From: Rhineura floridana
Taxonomy: Eukaryota > Chordata > Lepidosauria > Squamata > Rhineuridae
NCBI RefSeq assembly: GCF_030035675.1
Contig: NC_084487.1
Location: 90,220,486 to 90,284,485, forward strand
DNA length: 64,000 bases
Direction of reading: 5' to 3'
This document shows, piece after piece, positions 1 to 12,080 of this stretch (its first letter is position 1; each line of letters opens with the position of its first letter). Both the position numbers and the translations under genes were made by a program. The notes under the pieces were generated by a model. The model was not told where the DNA came from, searched no databases, and was given only the letters and a program-made list of their open reading frames with translations.

Positions 1-81
1 GCTAGGTATAAGCAAGCTCACTGTGAAGCACTTAAAATTGAAGAAAATGTTGTGGCTCACTGTCACAGTTACCTCCTAGAT

Positions 82-324
82 CAGGGATCACCAACCTTTG
101 GGGGCCTGTGGGCACATTTACAAATTGGAGAAAGTGTTGTGATTGCCACACACACCCATACACACAACCAAGCACACACCACAACCTAATCTAATGACTA
201 ACACAGGATACGTATTTCAAGCCTAATTTCAGAGGGGAAAGGGGATCCTGTGCTGCCAAGAAAAGCCACTGTGGAGATATGTGTGCTTGCAGACACCATG
301 ATGGTGACCTCTGTTCTACCTCTG
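82..324. mobile_element. hAT-type non-autonomous DNA transposon
   Basis: The left end reads CAGGGATCACCAACC and the right end, on the opposite strand, reads CAGAGGTCACCA, a degenerate terminal inverted repeat of hAT type. The 8 bases before the left end (TCCTAGAT) and after the right end (TTCTAGAT) differ at one position, as expected for an aged 8-bp hAT target duplication. The right tip carries an 11-bp tandem duplication, so the exact end is 313 or 324. It is too short to encode a transposase. It lies in the CFTR intron upstream of the first exon seen. Confidence 0.5.
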
Positions 325-1117
325 TTCTAGATTGTTATTGTGGCCAGGTCAATCCCTATATGAACTGAAAATGGCATCGCTACTTGATTTTTGTTCTATT
401 TTACTAAAGGAAGAGAGACAAGGAAGAGGCAAAATAATCAACATTCAGGCTTTCTGATAGGCAGTGTTTATTCAACAGGCACAATGGAGGAAAAGTCATA
501 GAGAAACTCACTTTCTCTGAGAAAAAAATCTGCCAAGTGCTTTGGTAATGCCAACAAGTGTCACATTTTTTTTAGCTTTTTTCAGAATAGTTGTGAATGA
601 GTTACTGTTTGAAGCAGAATAAATCTGTCAGAGTGATACAAAGTCTCTCACACTCTTCTAATGCTCAAAGAGATTAAGCAAATATTGAATTTGGACTGTG
701 TGATCCCCTGCCCCACCAGACACAGTTTCCTGTGTGTGACTAAGAGGTGTCCATTTCTCATCATGGGAGTGGTGGGGGAAGAAGAAAACAGTTTCAGCTT
801 CCTTTACAACCACTGTGAACAATCTTACTGGCTTCAGCAGAAGCTGGGAGCAGGAGATGGGAATACCAAGCATAAAATTAAGAAATCGAAATCCATCTTC
901 TCTATACCCATACCATGAAAGGACACAAAAGGAAGGAAAAGGAAGAATGCATCCCATAACTTCAGTTGTGCAAGACTTCTGCCTGAATGAATTATTGTGG
1001 CCACTTTCATCATGTGCTTGCTATCATGCGGGGTTGAAAATGTGTCTTGTTTTTCTTGTGTCTGGGGTGGGGAAGGAGTAGTCCATCAGATGCTGACTTC
1101 AGTGCCTGTTATCCTTG
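325..1117. other. CFTR intron, no gene recognised
   Basis: This stretch lies in the CFTR intron that ends at 3328. The short ORFs near 660-1080 have no recognisable domain, no splice context and no coding bias that I can see. Nothing is supported here beyond intronic sequence. Confidence 0.5.
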
Positions 1118-1190
1118 ACCAGCCTTGTTACCTGGGACTGATGGGAGTTGAATTCCAACAACATTTGGAGGGCCACAAGTTTCCCACCCG
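1118..1190. repeat. fragment of hAT-like MITE
   Basis: The stretch contains GACTGATGGGAGTTG followed by CCAACAACATTTGGAGGGCC. This resembles the inner arms of the palindromic hAT MITEs found elsewhere in the window near 4560 and 53580. Only one arm is visible, so it is a fragment. Confidence 0.35.
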
Positions 1191-1195
1191 TCTAA

Positions 1196-2030
1196 TGTAA
1201 TAAGGTCATTTTGGGCAGTTGTGTGCAGCAATCGCGTTCTCGCCTTGCACAGAGGCATGTTTGCCTCCACCCCCACTTGTGGAAGGCTCGGGAATGTTCC
1301 CAAAGGTTTTGAGCGGGGTCAGGTGGGGTCTACTGACCAATAAGATAGAAGGGATTAGCAGATTTAAAAGCCCGCTCCTCCCTTAGAACTTGCCTCCCTT
1401 TGCCTCGCAACACCCGCCCTCCTTCCCTTGTCATTATGGGCTTTGCTAGTCACCAGTTCGGGCTAAGTAGGAATTTTTTTGGGGGGGGTCCTGATTTCAG
1501 AATCCCTTTGGCTTTGCCTACTCCATATTGCTTGGGTTAATTCGATTGGCCTTCTGGAGGGTTGTGGTTGTCTTGCTTTGGCTGGCATGGCATTTGGGCA
1601 GGTGATGAAGCAGGGAGAAAAAATAGGAGACTGAGGCATTCTGGTAAAGGGCATTCCCTAGGAAATCATCAGTGATGCATGTCTGGTGGGGATCTGGGGA
1701 GTGTCCTTGTGGGACCGGCTTGCACATCATGGTGAATGCCTGTACGATGGGGCCAGGCTGCGGAGGTTGGAACCACATACCTGGCTCTACTAGCAAGGAG
1801 GGACAAGTTTCCCACGTCCTTGACTGGGAGTTACAGTCCGCGGTGACTAACATGCCCAGAGGACTGGAGGGAATACTCCCTCTCAGTTAGGTTGATCCTC
1901 ACCTGCCCGAAGCAGTTAATCTGGTTAATTGGCTGAAATTGGCTAAGGTTTAATACTTGCTATATTTAAATAAATATAACATTATTCCACGTTGGTGTCA
2001 CGAGTCTTCTTCGGTGTGGTGGCAATTGCT
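1196..2030 (+). mobile_element. possible solo LTR fossil
   Basis: The block has the order expected of a long terminal repeat. A TATA-like TTTAAAAG sits near 1361, a GC-richer stretch follows, an AATAAA lies near 1971, and about 50 further bases follow. No internal retroviral coding sequence adjoins it and I see no clean target-site duplication, so this is a tentative call of a fossil solo LTR. An unrelated repeat is equally possible. Confidence 0.27.
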
Positions 2031-2484
2031 GTTTGGATGGGGTCATGAAGGTGAAGAAAAGTAAATAGAGCCAAGGCTACAATTTGCTGGCACTGATGCA
2101 TGGTGCAATTATGTCTAGTAGTATAAGTAGAGTTTCTATGCCTGTTTTATCAGGCATGGTCTCAGCTCTTCAGCAGAAATCCTGTTGTACTTACATGGTA
2201 GTGTTATGCAACAGTGCTGAGCAACTAATTTGGGATTAAGTCCCATTGAACTCAATGGAATTTACTTCTGAGTAGATGTATATAAGAATTCCCTGTTTAT
2301 TGCACAATCTGTACTACAGAGATTGCAGAACTCGCTGCGCTGGACCTGTCAACTAGTGTATGCTAGATTGTGGATGGGGAGGCAGAGTATTTCTACCTTT
2401 TATTCTATTAAGCTTCTTGATGATTGTTTCTTTTGTTAATATCCCAGAATGGCCAGTTGATGTTTTTGCCAGGGAGTGGTTGTT

Positions 2485-2716
2485 GAGAGCCAGTGTGGCG
2501 TAGTGGTTAGAGTGTTGGACTACGACCTGGGAGACCAGGGTTTGAATCCCCACACAGCCATGAAGCTCACTGGGTGACCTTGGGCCAGTCACTGCCTCTC
2601 AACCACAGAGGAAGGCAATGGTAAACCGCCTCTGAATACCACTTACCATGAAAACCCTATTCGTAGGGTCGCCGTAAGTTGGAATCGACTTGAAGGCGGT
2701 CCATTTTCATTTTTAA
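2485..2716 (+). repeat. tRNA-derived SINE with Bov-B-type tail
   Basis: The head is tRNA-like. An A-box-like GTGGCGTAGTGGTTAGAG precedes a B-box-like GGTTTGAATCCC. The body follows, then a tail with GGTCGCCGTAAGTTGGAATCG, a form shared by Bov-B LINEs and the Sauria-type SINEs of squamates. Further copies lie at 29561, 41684 (minus) and 61661 (minus). The tRNA-like head is part of the SINE and is not a tRNA gene. Confidence 0.8.
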
Positions 2717-2885
2717 ATGGGTATTTTTTATTTTTGTTAAAATATTTTATTAGCTGCCTTTCCAGTGCCGAAGGTGGGACAGCATGACAAATATTAGAAG
2801 ATAGTTGAAGACCACTGGAAATCTTTCTGTGTGAATGAAATATATCGGAGCTCTCTCTGTAGAAGGTGACTCCCTTTCCTGCCCA

Positions 2886-2916
<31 letters not shown>

Positions 2917-2998
2917 TGCGTGTGGTGTCTGCGTGTGGTGTGTGTGTGGTGTGTGCGTGTGGTGTGCGTGTGGTGTGGTGTGTGTGTGTGTGTGTGTT
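2886..2998. repeat. compound (TG)n microsatellite
   Basis: A run of TG dinucleotides is broken by GCG and TGGTG variants over about 113 bases. The apparent antisense protein rich in His and Thr across it is only the translated repeat. It lies about 330 bases upstream of a CFTR exon acceptor. Confidence 0.95.
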
Positions 2999-3280
2999 TT
3001 AAAGAGCAGTTTGGACGAGACAGAAAAAGAGTTGTGAGTTGACTGAACTTAGGCACCTTGGAGATGCAGGAACCATTCTGTATGCTTGTAAACGGAGCAA
3101 ATATGCTAAAAATACTTTAAATCTTCAGTGTTTCCTCACCCGAAGGAAACCAAACCCAAGTTGTTCCTTGGAACAACTAAGTTCTTGAGAAAGTGGAGTG
3201 CATGCAACAATACCAAATACCAGATTTGTTAATTAGAAGGAAATTAAAATGTTGTGTTACATTTGGTATTTCTTGTTTGA

Positions 3281-3475
<195 letters not shown>

Positions 3476-4518
3476 TAATCAAGGCATGAGAAGGTGTCAC
3501 ACACTGGAATACAGCTTGGCCCAGTAACTTTATTACTCACATCTGATAAGGTGTTGTAGAACGCACTTTCCTATTCCTTGAGAAATTGCACTCCTGTTAA
3601 GAAAACCATGGTGTAGACAACTGCAAAATTTAGTTACTCATTTCCATTTAGTATGTCTGTCCTATTCATGTTTTTAACTGCTTAACCCTTTGTAATGCTA
3701 TGTTCACTTGCTGATCTAATCAGGAAGCAGAAATTTATTTATTACTTGCTTGCTTTGTTTATAGCCACCCCATAACAGAAGGTCACTAAGCAACAAAAAA
3801 CCACAATTAAAATAAAGAATAAAACAAAAACTATAAGAAATTGGTTTTTTAAAACTGAAACACAATTAAAATATAATGTAAAACTCAATTTAAAATAACA
3901 TCAATTGTGAAACATCAATTGTTTAAAAGTCCTGGGTAAATAAAAACTGTATTCACCTGAAAACATCATACATGGAGCCAAACAAACCTTTCCAAAAAGG
4001 CCATTCCATAACGAGGGTGCCACTGCCCAAAATGCCTAGTCGTTACAGACTTCACTTCATTCGGCTGGGTACTTGTCCATCAGTAGGGTGTAATATAGGC
4101 AGGACTAAGACTTAGATAAAGGACTGGTCAATTATAGTCCCATTCACCTCAGAATGGGTCTAGCATTTTCAAATGCTCCAGTCAAGCACTTGAAACAGCT
4201 CCTGTAGCACCTGCCTCAGTTCTGTTCAAGCCCTTCTCCATGGCCTCATGTCATTTGCCACTTCCCCATCTTCTAGTCAGTGGGAAATAACACTTCAAAT
4301 GTTAATTAACCACCGGATATTCTAGGACGTATTCTCTGTCCCAGTCAGGAAAAGACACTCGGCAAGCTCCCACTGCTGTTTATCATATTCCTGGCTGGGA
4401 TCCTATAGGTGCGCTAGTGTGACTTGGCAAGAAAGTGGCCTGGTACAGGAAATCAAGACCCTGGTCAGCTTCCCATGGAGACAACTCCAAGTAAGCCGAG
4501 TCTTTTCTATCCTCTGAG

Positions 4519-4634
4519 CAGAGCTTGGAAAAGTTACTTTTTTGAACTACAACGTCCATCAGCCCAATCCAGTGGCCATGCTGGCTGGGGCTGATGGGAG
4601 TTGTAGTTCAAAAAAGTAACTTTTCCAAGCTCTG
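4519..4634. mobile_element. palindromic hAT MITE with 8-bp TSD
   Basis: This 116-bp element is almost one large hairpin. The left arm starts CAGAGCTTGGAAAAGTTACT and the right arm is its reverse complement over about 48 bases with two mismatches. Both ends show the CAGAG tip of hAT elements. The octamer CCTCTGAG occurs exactly at 4511-4518 and again at 4635-4642, a perfect target-site duplication. No protein is encoded; it would have been moved by a hAT transposase acting in trans. Confidence 0.92.
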
Positions 4635-6019
4635 CCTCTGAGTAACTAGGAACCAAGTCCTGAGCCATGATACCACTGTTTCTTCCCCTGCCCAAGGTAT
4701 CTTTTTGGCTTTGGAGCAGTCAAAGGGGTAGAGCATTTTGAGCACAGTTGAGGTTGGCAGCTTGCACTAGGATGTGCCCACCTTGAATCTGCTCACAAGA
4801 CTTTGAGCAATATTAAATAGGGATCAGCCAGAAGTGAGGTTGGGGCAGGCCAAAAATCAAGCGGTAAGGTGGAACATTGAATCTAAAGTGCAAGACAGGA
4901 TTAAATGCCAGAGTATAGAAGTGGTTGGACTCATGCCAGTTTCAAAACTCAACAACATCACTAGTATCGTAAGAAAGATAAGTCCAGGAATACAGTAGGT
5001 GAAAGCAAAGCATAACAGGAATTCAAAACTAAGGCAGAGTTGTGGAGTAGGGATCAACATGGGCATGTTTCTTGCAGAGACAAAGACTTGTGGGAAGAAG
5101 CGAGAGTTTAAAGGGAGCAGGGGTGAAAGCTTGCCAATGCTAAGGGATGTGAATTTTTAAAAAATCCTTATGGTCATCCAGACAGCTCATAGACAAGCCG
5201 GGTAGTTTTGGACCTGCCATATAGGTGAAATGTTATAATGTAATTTGGACTGGCTGGCTTAAACATGCACATAGACAGGCACCCCCCCACCCCAGTAGAG
5301 GACAGATGGTTACACTGTAGGAGACTGTATTTGATAATGAGAGAGTAGGATGAAAGAGCTTATCAGGGGGGTCTTTGATGTAAAAGTTGAATTAAGAGTG
5401 GAATTTTTTAATAAACTCATTGAGAGGTTGGATTTAGAGCTTAGTTGAAGTTTCAAGAGTTCCTAGTTTTATCTGAAAGCTTTGGTTTTCAAAATGTTTT
5501 ATTGGATTACATATGCAAGTTATCGGAAATCAAAATTGTGTCTGGCTGCCTGGCTATTTTTACCACATTCTAGACACCAAACATTGTTTAGTGGAAGGTG
5601 TACAACTCCCCGCAAAATGCCATTTTAAAGAAACCTCTGAGCAAAATTTGGTGTCCAGGAATATTTATGTAACTATTTGTCTTGATAACAAGTTTATTAT
5701 GGAAATGCTAAATAAGGCTATTGCATTTTTCTTTCTCTTTTTGGTTCATAATGCATATATATTTCAAGTGTTAGGGGATTTTTCTCTCTTCATTTTGCTA
5801 ACTTGGCCTTCTAGCAAAATGAGAACGGGACCTTATAAGGGAATATTCCTCTTTCCTAGTTGCTGAATGATAGTCCTCTTTTATGATGACCCCATTTATA
5901 TTTCCACAGAGAAGATCTAGAACTCACAGGGAAAGTAAAAATGGTCGAATTTAGAGCTTCCTCTCCTAAGGTGGAGGACAAGCTTGTTTTATCAGGCTAG
6001 GTAATTTATACTACAAACC

Positions 6020-6095
6020 TATACATTTCTGCTCAGAAGCAAGTCCCATAGAAATCAATGGGCTTACACCCAAGTAAGTGGGTATAGATGTGTAG
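6020..6095. repeat. short palindromic interspersed repeat
   Basis: This copy of a short repeat pairs CAGAAGCAAGTCCCATAGA with ATCAATGGGCTTACACCCAAG. It is about 75 bp of imperfect palindrome with the typical CCTATACAT start. Related copies occur at 2227, 22365, 32320, 35394, 44480, 44570 and 59320-59556. It looks like a MITE-sized family; superfamily unknown to me. Confidence 0.6.
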
Positions 6096-6139
6096 TATAA
6101 TAAGGTGACATCCTTTATCGTATCTATTCTATGTACCCT

Positions 6140-7405
6140 GGAATCTGTAAGCACCTTGAAAAGAATACAGTGATTACTAGAAGCCAACATGGATTTGTCA
6201 AGAACAAAGCTAGACTAATCTTATCTCATTTTTTGGTCAGGTGACCTCCCTGGTAAAGTGTGGTAATGCTGTGGACATGATTGTATATCTTGACTTCAGC
6301 AAAGCTTTTGACAAAGTGCCCCATGATATTCTGATTAGCAAGATAGCTAAATGTGGACTCGACAGAAACCACATTTGGCTACATAATCATACCCAAAGAG
6401 TGCTTATCAATGGTTTCTTCACAAAGTAGGGGGAGGTAACAAGCAGGGTACCGCAGGGCTCAGTCCTGGGCCCAGTGCTGTTCAACATTTTTATTAATGA
6501 CTTGGATGAGGAGGTGCAGGGAATGCTTATCACATTTGCCGATGATACAAAATTGGGAGCGATAGTTAATACCATGGAAGACAGAAACAAAATTCAAAGT
6601 GATCTTGTTAGGCTGGAGCACTGAGCTGAAAACAACAGAATGAAATGTAACAGGGATAAGTGTAAGGTTACCTAGGAAAAAGAAACCAAATGCCCAGTTA
6701 TAAGATGGGGGATATTTGGCTCAGCAATACTACATGTGAGAAGGATCTTGGTGGTGGTGTTGATCACAGTCTGAATGTGAGCCAACAGTGCAATGTGGCT
6801 GCAAAAAAGGCAAATGCTACTTTAGGCTGCATTAACAGAAATAGCATTTCCAAATTGCGTGAAGTACTAGTTCCCCTCTATTCAGCACTGGTTAGCCAAC
6901 GTCTTGAGTACTGCACCCAGTTCTGGACATCACACTTTAAGAAGGATGCAGACAAACTGGAACAAATTCAGAGGAGGACAAGGATGATCATGGGACTGGA
7001 AACAAAACCCTATGAGGAGAGACTGAACGAACTGGGCATGTTTAGCCTTGAGAAGAGAAGACTGAGGGGAGATATGATAGCACTCTTTGAGTACATGAAA
7101 GGTTATCACACAGAGGAGGGCTGGGATCTCTTCTTGATCATCCCAGAGTGTAGGACATGAAATAATAGACTCAAGTTACAGAAAGCCAGTTTTCAGCTGA
7201 ACATTGGGAAAAACTTTCTAACTGTTAGAGCAGTACGACAACGGAACCAATTACCTAGGGAGGTGGTGGGCTCTCCAGCCCTGGAGACATTCAAGAGGCA
7301 GCTGGACAGCTATCTGCCATGTGTGCTTTAACTTGGATTCTTGCATTGAGCAGGGGGCTGGCCTTATAGGCCCCTTCCAACACTACTGTTCTATGATGCT
7401 ATGAA
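6140..7405 (+). mobile_element. old degraded CR1 LINE fragment
   Basis: The translated pieces match the reverse transcriptase of CR1 LINEs. These include YLDFSKAFDKVPHD (motif A), VPQGSVLGPVLFN and FADDTKLG (motif C), followed by the C-terminal stretch with LEYCTQFW and YEERLNELG. The reading frame is broken by several stops (for example after GFFTK at 6427) and frame changes, so it is a pseudogene. The endonuclease region is missing (5' truncation). It ends in a CR1-type CTATGATGCTATG tail and is far more diverged than the CR1 copies at 25684 and 54071. Confidence 0.88.
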
Positions 7406-7759
7406 TGAAGGACCTGTTCTGGGATAATCTAGATAATTGTGTCAAGTTCTAGTAGTGTCTTAAATGGAAAGATTCTCTCCAGTTATAAACAATTATTTTA
7501 AAGAAACAGATATTTATAGTTATATCTTAAAATTATTTAAGATATAAATTTAGTTTTCTTGTAGCCGGAGCTCCAGGTATTCCATAGCTGGAGATTAGAA
7601 GCTGCCTGAGGTTAATTGACAATACAAACAAAGAGCGATTGGATTACATTCTTCCCAATAATAGATTCGACAACTGACTGCTTCAATGAGCAGTGTAAAA
7701 TATTAGAGTGAAAAAATGACTCAAAATTGCATCTTACTTTAATTGGGCAGTATTGATTT

Positions 7760-8270
7760 TATTTATTATAACTCTTTTTCTACCACTCTTCAATCAAATT
7801 CCCAGAACAGTTTATGTAGTAGGAAGGTTAAAGCAGTTAAAACAACAACAAAACCCAAACTTAATAAGCTAATGCACTAAAACTTAATATATATTTAATA
7901 TACTAAAACAGACAGCAAATCTCAGAAGTACCAAAACAAAGTTAAAAGAGGTATTCAAAAAGTCTGGAAAAATAGAAAGATCTTTGCCTGGCACCAGGCA
8001 CCAGGCAAAGCTTTCTAGGGAGAGCATTTCATGGAGCATTTCATTTCTGAGAAGGAACTTTCCTTCCTTGGTGACCTCAGATGGCAGAGGGACCCACAGA
8101 AGGCCCTCTGCTGAAAATCTTAGTGTATAGGCACATACATCTGCAGATAAACAGTCCCCCAGGTATCCTGTCCTAAGCCATAAAGGGCTTTAAAGGTAAA
8201 ACAGCCCTTTGAATTAAGGCCAGAAATAGAGTAGGAACCATTGCACAGGAATAATGTTATCATATTACCC
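7760..8270 (-). repeat. degraded LINE-like fragment
   Basis: An AT-rich stretch typical of an antisense LINE 3' tail is followed by blocks such as AAGCCATAAAGGGCTTTAAAG, which I recognise as a common reptile LINE-derived repeat. It carries no open frame of note. The clade (L2-like or CR1-like) cannot be fixed by eye. Confidence 0.4.
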
Positions 8271-9041
8271 AGTCCCAGTTAACTGGAGTTTCCTCATCAT
8301 CTTCAAAGGCTTTGGGGGAAAGCTGTGATCTTGCAGGACTTTGTACCTCTGAAGTTATATTGCTCATGCAACCAGAACATGCACTTGATCATTTTTCTTT
8401 TGCTTGCATAATTAAGGATAGTTTTTAAGTATAAAAGTTTCAGGTATGAATAAATGGAAAATGCAATTAAATTAGAACTTGTGTTTTAGCAAATGATTTA
8501 ATCCTTGATTTCCCCCCCCCAAAAGTTACTTCACAATAATTTTTTGTGCACTGACTTAAATTATAGCATGTTCACACCATGTTTTCTAATATTGCTTTGC
8601 CGTCTCTTGTATTTTTGGGGGGTGTTTTTATTCCTATCACCAATTCTGAATATTGTCTTTACAGTTTCACAACTTTTTTTTGCCTTTTCAAAAACATTAA
8701 ATATTCGCGTATACACTTTCCTCCCCTCAACGCATCTAGCTAGCTGGATCCATGCTGTTCAGATGCAGTAGCATAATGCTGCTTTGAAATATTTTTAAAT
8801 GGATGTCAGAAAATGTGGTGACTGCTCATGAATAAAGAGAAACAAACCTCAAAAGATGATAAAAAATCCATTTATTGAAGTGCTTTTGAAGATATGCCAG
8901 GCCCATTTCAAATATAATATATATTTTTCATCAAAAGCAGTTGAATTTTTTCTGAAGAATATAGAAATCACTGTATTTAAAATCTTACCAATTGTTTAAA
9001 AAACCCACATTTTAAAATTTATTGCCTGCCACTGAAAGATT

Positions 9042-9605
9042 TGCACTGGCTGCTCATTGAGCTACCAGGCTAAGTTCAAGGTTCTGGTTTTGGTGTACTA
9101 AGTCCTGTACAGCTTGGGACAAGGATACTGTACCTGAAAGATCATCTTACCCCTTATATACCCAGTCAATCACTACACTCTGCAGGTGAGGGGCTCCTGC
9201 AGATACCATCTTATCAGGAGGTCCGTTCAATACAACATAGGAAGTGGACCTTTAGTGTAGTGGTACCTTTAGTGTAGTGGTACCTCCCCTTTCCTCCCCT
9301 TAAATATTAGACAGGCACCATCTCTGCTATCTTTTCAGTGTTTACGGAAGACCTTCCTCTTTCAACAAGCCTTTTAAGTAGAGACCATTATCAGAGTCTG
9401 TGTGCTGGAATTGCTTTTTAAGATTTTTTTAAAAGTTTTTTTTAAAAAAGATGTTTTTAAAGATGTTTTGTTTTAATATATTTTAATGCCTGTTTTTATG
9501 ATGTTTTATAGTGTTTCTAGTGTTTTTGTTTGCTGCCCTGGGCTCTAGTTGGGAGGAAGGGTGGGATATTAACAACAACAACAAAAATAATGTAATAAAT
9601 AAATT
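9042..9605 (+). mobile_element. L2-clade LINE 3' end
   Basis: The fragment reads in broken frames as the C-terminus typical of L2-clade ORF2 (HWL-like start, then L-FKV-V-VY, PSRSLRSA-like and F-RLLKTFLFQQAF-like segments). It ends in the GCCCTGGGCTC, GGGAGGAAGGGTGGGATAT and AATAAATAAAT tail. A second copy lies at 36699-37134, and shorter tips lie at 14894, 42650 (minus) and 45160. It is a 5'-truncated, inactive copy. Confidence 0.75.
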
Positions 9606-9641
9606 AATGTATACATAACTAAATCATGTGTCTGGATAGGC

Positions 9642-9644
<3 letters not shown>

Positions 9645-9695
<51 letters not shown>
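9645..9695. repeat. (AT)n microsatellite
   Basis: An uninterrupted AT dinucleotide run of about 51 bases lies immediately downstream of an L2 tail in a CFTR intron. Confidence 0.97.
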
Positions 9696-9697
<2 letters not shown>

Positions 9698-10604
9698 CAG
9701 GCATCTAAAACAGCATAGCAAGGGTGTCTGCTGAATGTTAATGCTAGGAGATCTTAGAAATTGCTAGTTTCATAGTTTGGTTATTAAATGAATCTCATAA
9801 AATGTGTGTCCACATAATATGTCAAAAGCTACTTTTTACTAACCTATCAATTTGTGATGCTGTCAGTTACACAGTGATATCCTCTTTGAGTCTAATTGGA
9901 ATAGTGTAATTCTGATAAGGTCCACTGACCATAGAAGACTTTTAAAAATGGCAGATCATTCATTCTAGATGACCAGTTATGGGAACTGGATAACACACAT
10001 TTAGAGCCTTTAATATAGTGCAAGTGTGTTTAATTGGTGAATAAAATTTTATACAATGCCTACCTTTTCTCCTAGATGTAAAAATTTAGCTTTATTCACA
10101 TATATCTGGAAGGAAGTCCCAGTCTTTTACTTTACAGTTAAAGCAGCTTCAAACTACTCAACATTTCCTATTCTCATGAAGGAAATGTTATGATGATGTA
10201 AATTATCTGATTATGTAAATATCATTAATATTGCAACATAAATTCTCTGCTTCTGATGGATCTCTGGACAAAGGCAATGCCTTAAGTATTGTACTGTGTA
10301 TTCTAATTTTCAACCATTAAACCATCAAAGGAAGGAGTGGGAGGCACTCTTTTGTTTTCTGGGCATTCCAGAGATGCCACCTCTGTATTTTGTTTCAGTG
10401 CCTATAATTTGTGGCTTTTGTTCAAGGTAATCTACCAGTCATAGTTTCTATAGAAAACATCCAGGCTTCAGACAGTCTCACAGTGGCCACTTTTGGATAT
10501 AAGCCAAAGTTAGTTTTAATCATGGTTTGTAAGTCAGGATTTGGCTCATGGACAGTTTGCTTCACCTTATTTTGTTTGTTCTTCTCCTGTCTTCTCTGTG
10601 AATA

Positions 10605-10790
10605 CCTGGTTGTTCGGCAGTTGAATAGACTGCCCTTGGGGGTGGTGGGCTCTCCTTCATTAGAGATATTTAAACAGAGGCTAGATGGCCAGGGATGCTG
10701 TAGCTGCATCCTGGTTTGATCCTGTATTGAACAGAGAGTTGGGCTATATGACCACCAAGATCCCGTCCAACTCTGTGTTTATATGAAATA
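10605..10790 (+). mobile_element. CR1 LINE 3' fragment
   Basis: The stretch resembles the last codons and 3' UTR of an older CR1 subfamily. It contains GGTGGTGGGCTCTCC, a LEIFKQRLDGQ-like reading and a CCGTCCAACTCTGTG tail. It is 5'-truncated and sits about 275 bases upstream of a CFTR exon. Confidence 0.75.
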
Positions 10791-10993
10791 ATTATCTTGC
10801 AGATATTTCAGCTTTCATTTTGTGTAATTCTGTATAACCAATTCAAAATTCTCTTGAAAGTGCAATTCCAAAAGCAGCCTGTCATGTAAATTGGGAGGAC
10901 ATTGTGATATATGATAATGAAATGCACTGCACCCTTCAGCATGTGGATATAACTGCATGGTACTTTGCAGGCCAAAGGGTTTAATTTTTATAA

Positions 10994-11239
<246 letters not shown>

Positions 11240-11582
11240 TAAGTACTACACCATTTTTTTCATCTGATTGTTTTCATACTGGAGTACGATAAAATATAGA
11301 TTATAATTTTCATAATAATAATTATATTTATTTTATATTTGTTATTCTGACTTTTACTGCATGTTTAATCTACAAATGATTTTTAATTCTTCAAACTGTA
11401 ACACCTGCATTGAACAATTTTTGTATCTGTGCCCTGTCCCTATTTTAAAATGAACGAAAATAATACAAAAACGTGAGAAGCCATTTGGCATCTAGGACTG
11501 CCTTTCTCTAGCACTGCTTTCATGGCATGTGCAGTGCTTGTTTTCAAAAGCCTTTGGGTATATTTATATATTTATAAAGCTT

Positions 11583-12055
11583 ATAGAATCATAGACTTGG
11601 AAGTGCCCTAGTCCAACCCAAAGCCATCCAGCCTCTGCTTAAGTACCAGTGAAGGGGAACCCACCATCTCCAGGCAATCTGTTCCACTTTCGAATAGCTC
11701 TTTCCATTAGGAAGCTTTTCCTGTTTAGTTAGAAACTGCTTCCCTGCAAGTTGCGTCTATTGATTCTAGTCTTGCTCTCTGGACCAACAAAGAAAAGTAT
11801 ACTCTATTTTCTGTATGACAGTCCTTCAGTTATCTGAGGACAGCTATCATGTATCCCCCCACACACGAAAAAAATGCCTACCTCTTTTAATCATTCCTTA
11901 TAGGACTTAATTCCCAGCTTTCCGGGACCCCAGTACTGGTGGTTGTTCTCTGGACACACTTCTGTTTTTCTATGTCCTTAAATTATGGTGTCCAGAACTG
12001 TATTCCTGATGCAGCCTGACCAGTACAGAATAGAGTGGAACTGTTACAGCCCTTT
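11583..12055 (-). mobile_element. CR1 LINE fragment, antisense
   Basis: On the minus strand this is a CR1 3' region. The plus strand starts TAGAATCATAGACTTGG and continues through CCATCTCCAGGC and TGGTGTCCAGAACTG, the usual order of an antisense CR1 tail. It is 5'-truncated and degraded and carries no open frame. Confidence 0.8.
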
Positions 12056-12080
12056 GCAGAAATAATCATAGCTTAGACAT

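Noticed and set aside
2485-2560. tRNA gene with A- and B-box-like sequences
   Set aside because: It is the head of a multi-copy SINE with a Bov-B-type tail; no proper cloverleaf is evident.
2643-3056. 137-codon minus-strand ORF rich in His and Thr
   Set aside because: It is the translated TG microsatellite plus a SINE tail.
5513-5866. 117-codon plus-strand ORF in a CFTR intron
   Set aside because: No domain, AT-rich composition like its surroundings, and no start or splice context.
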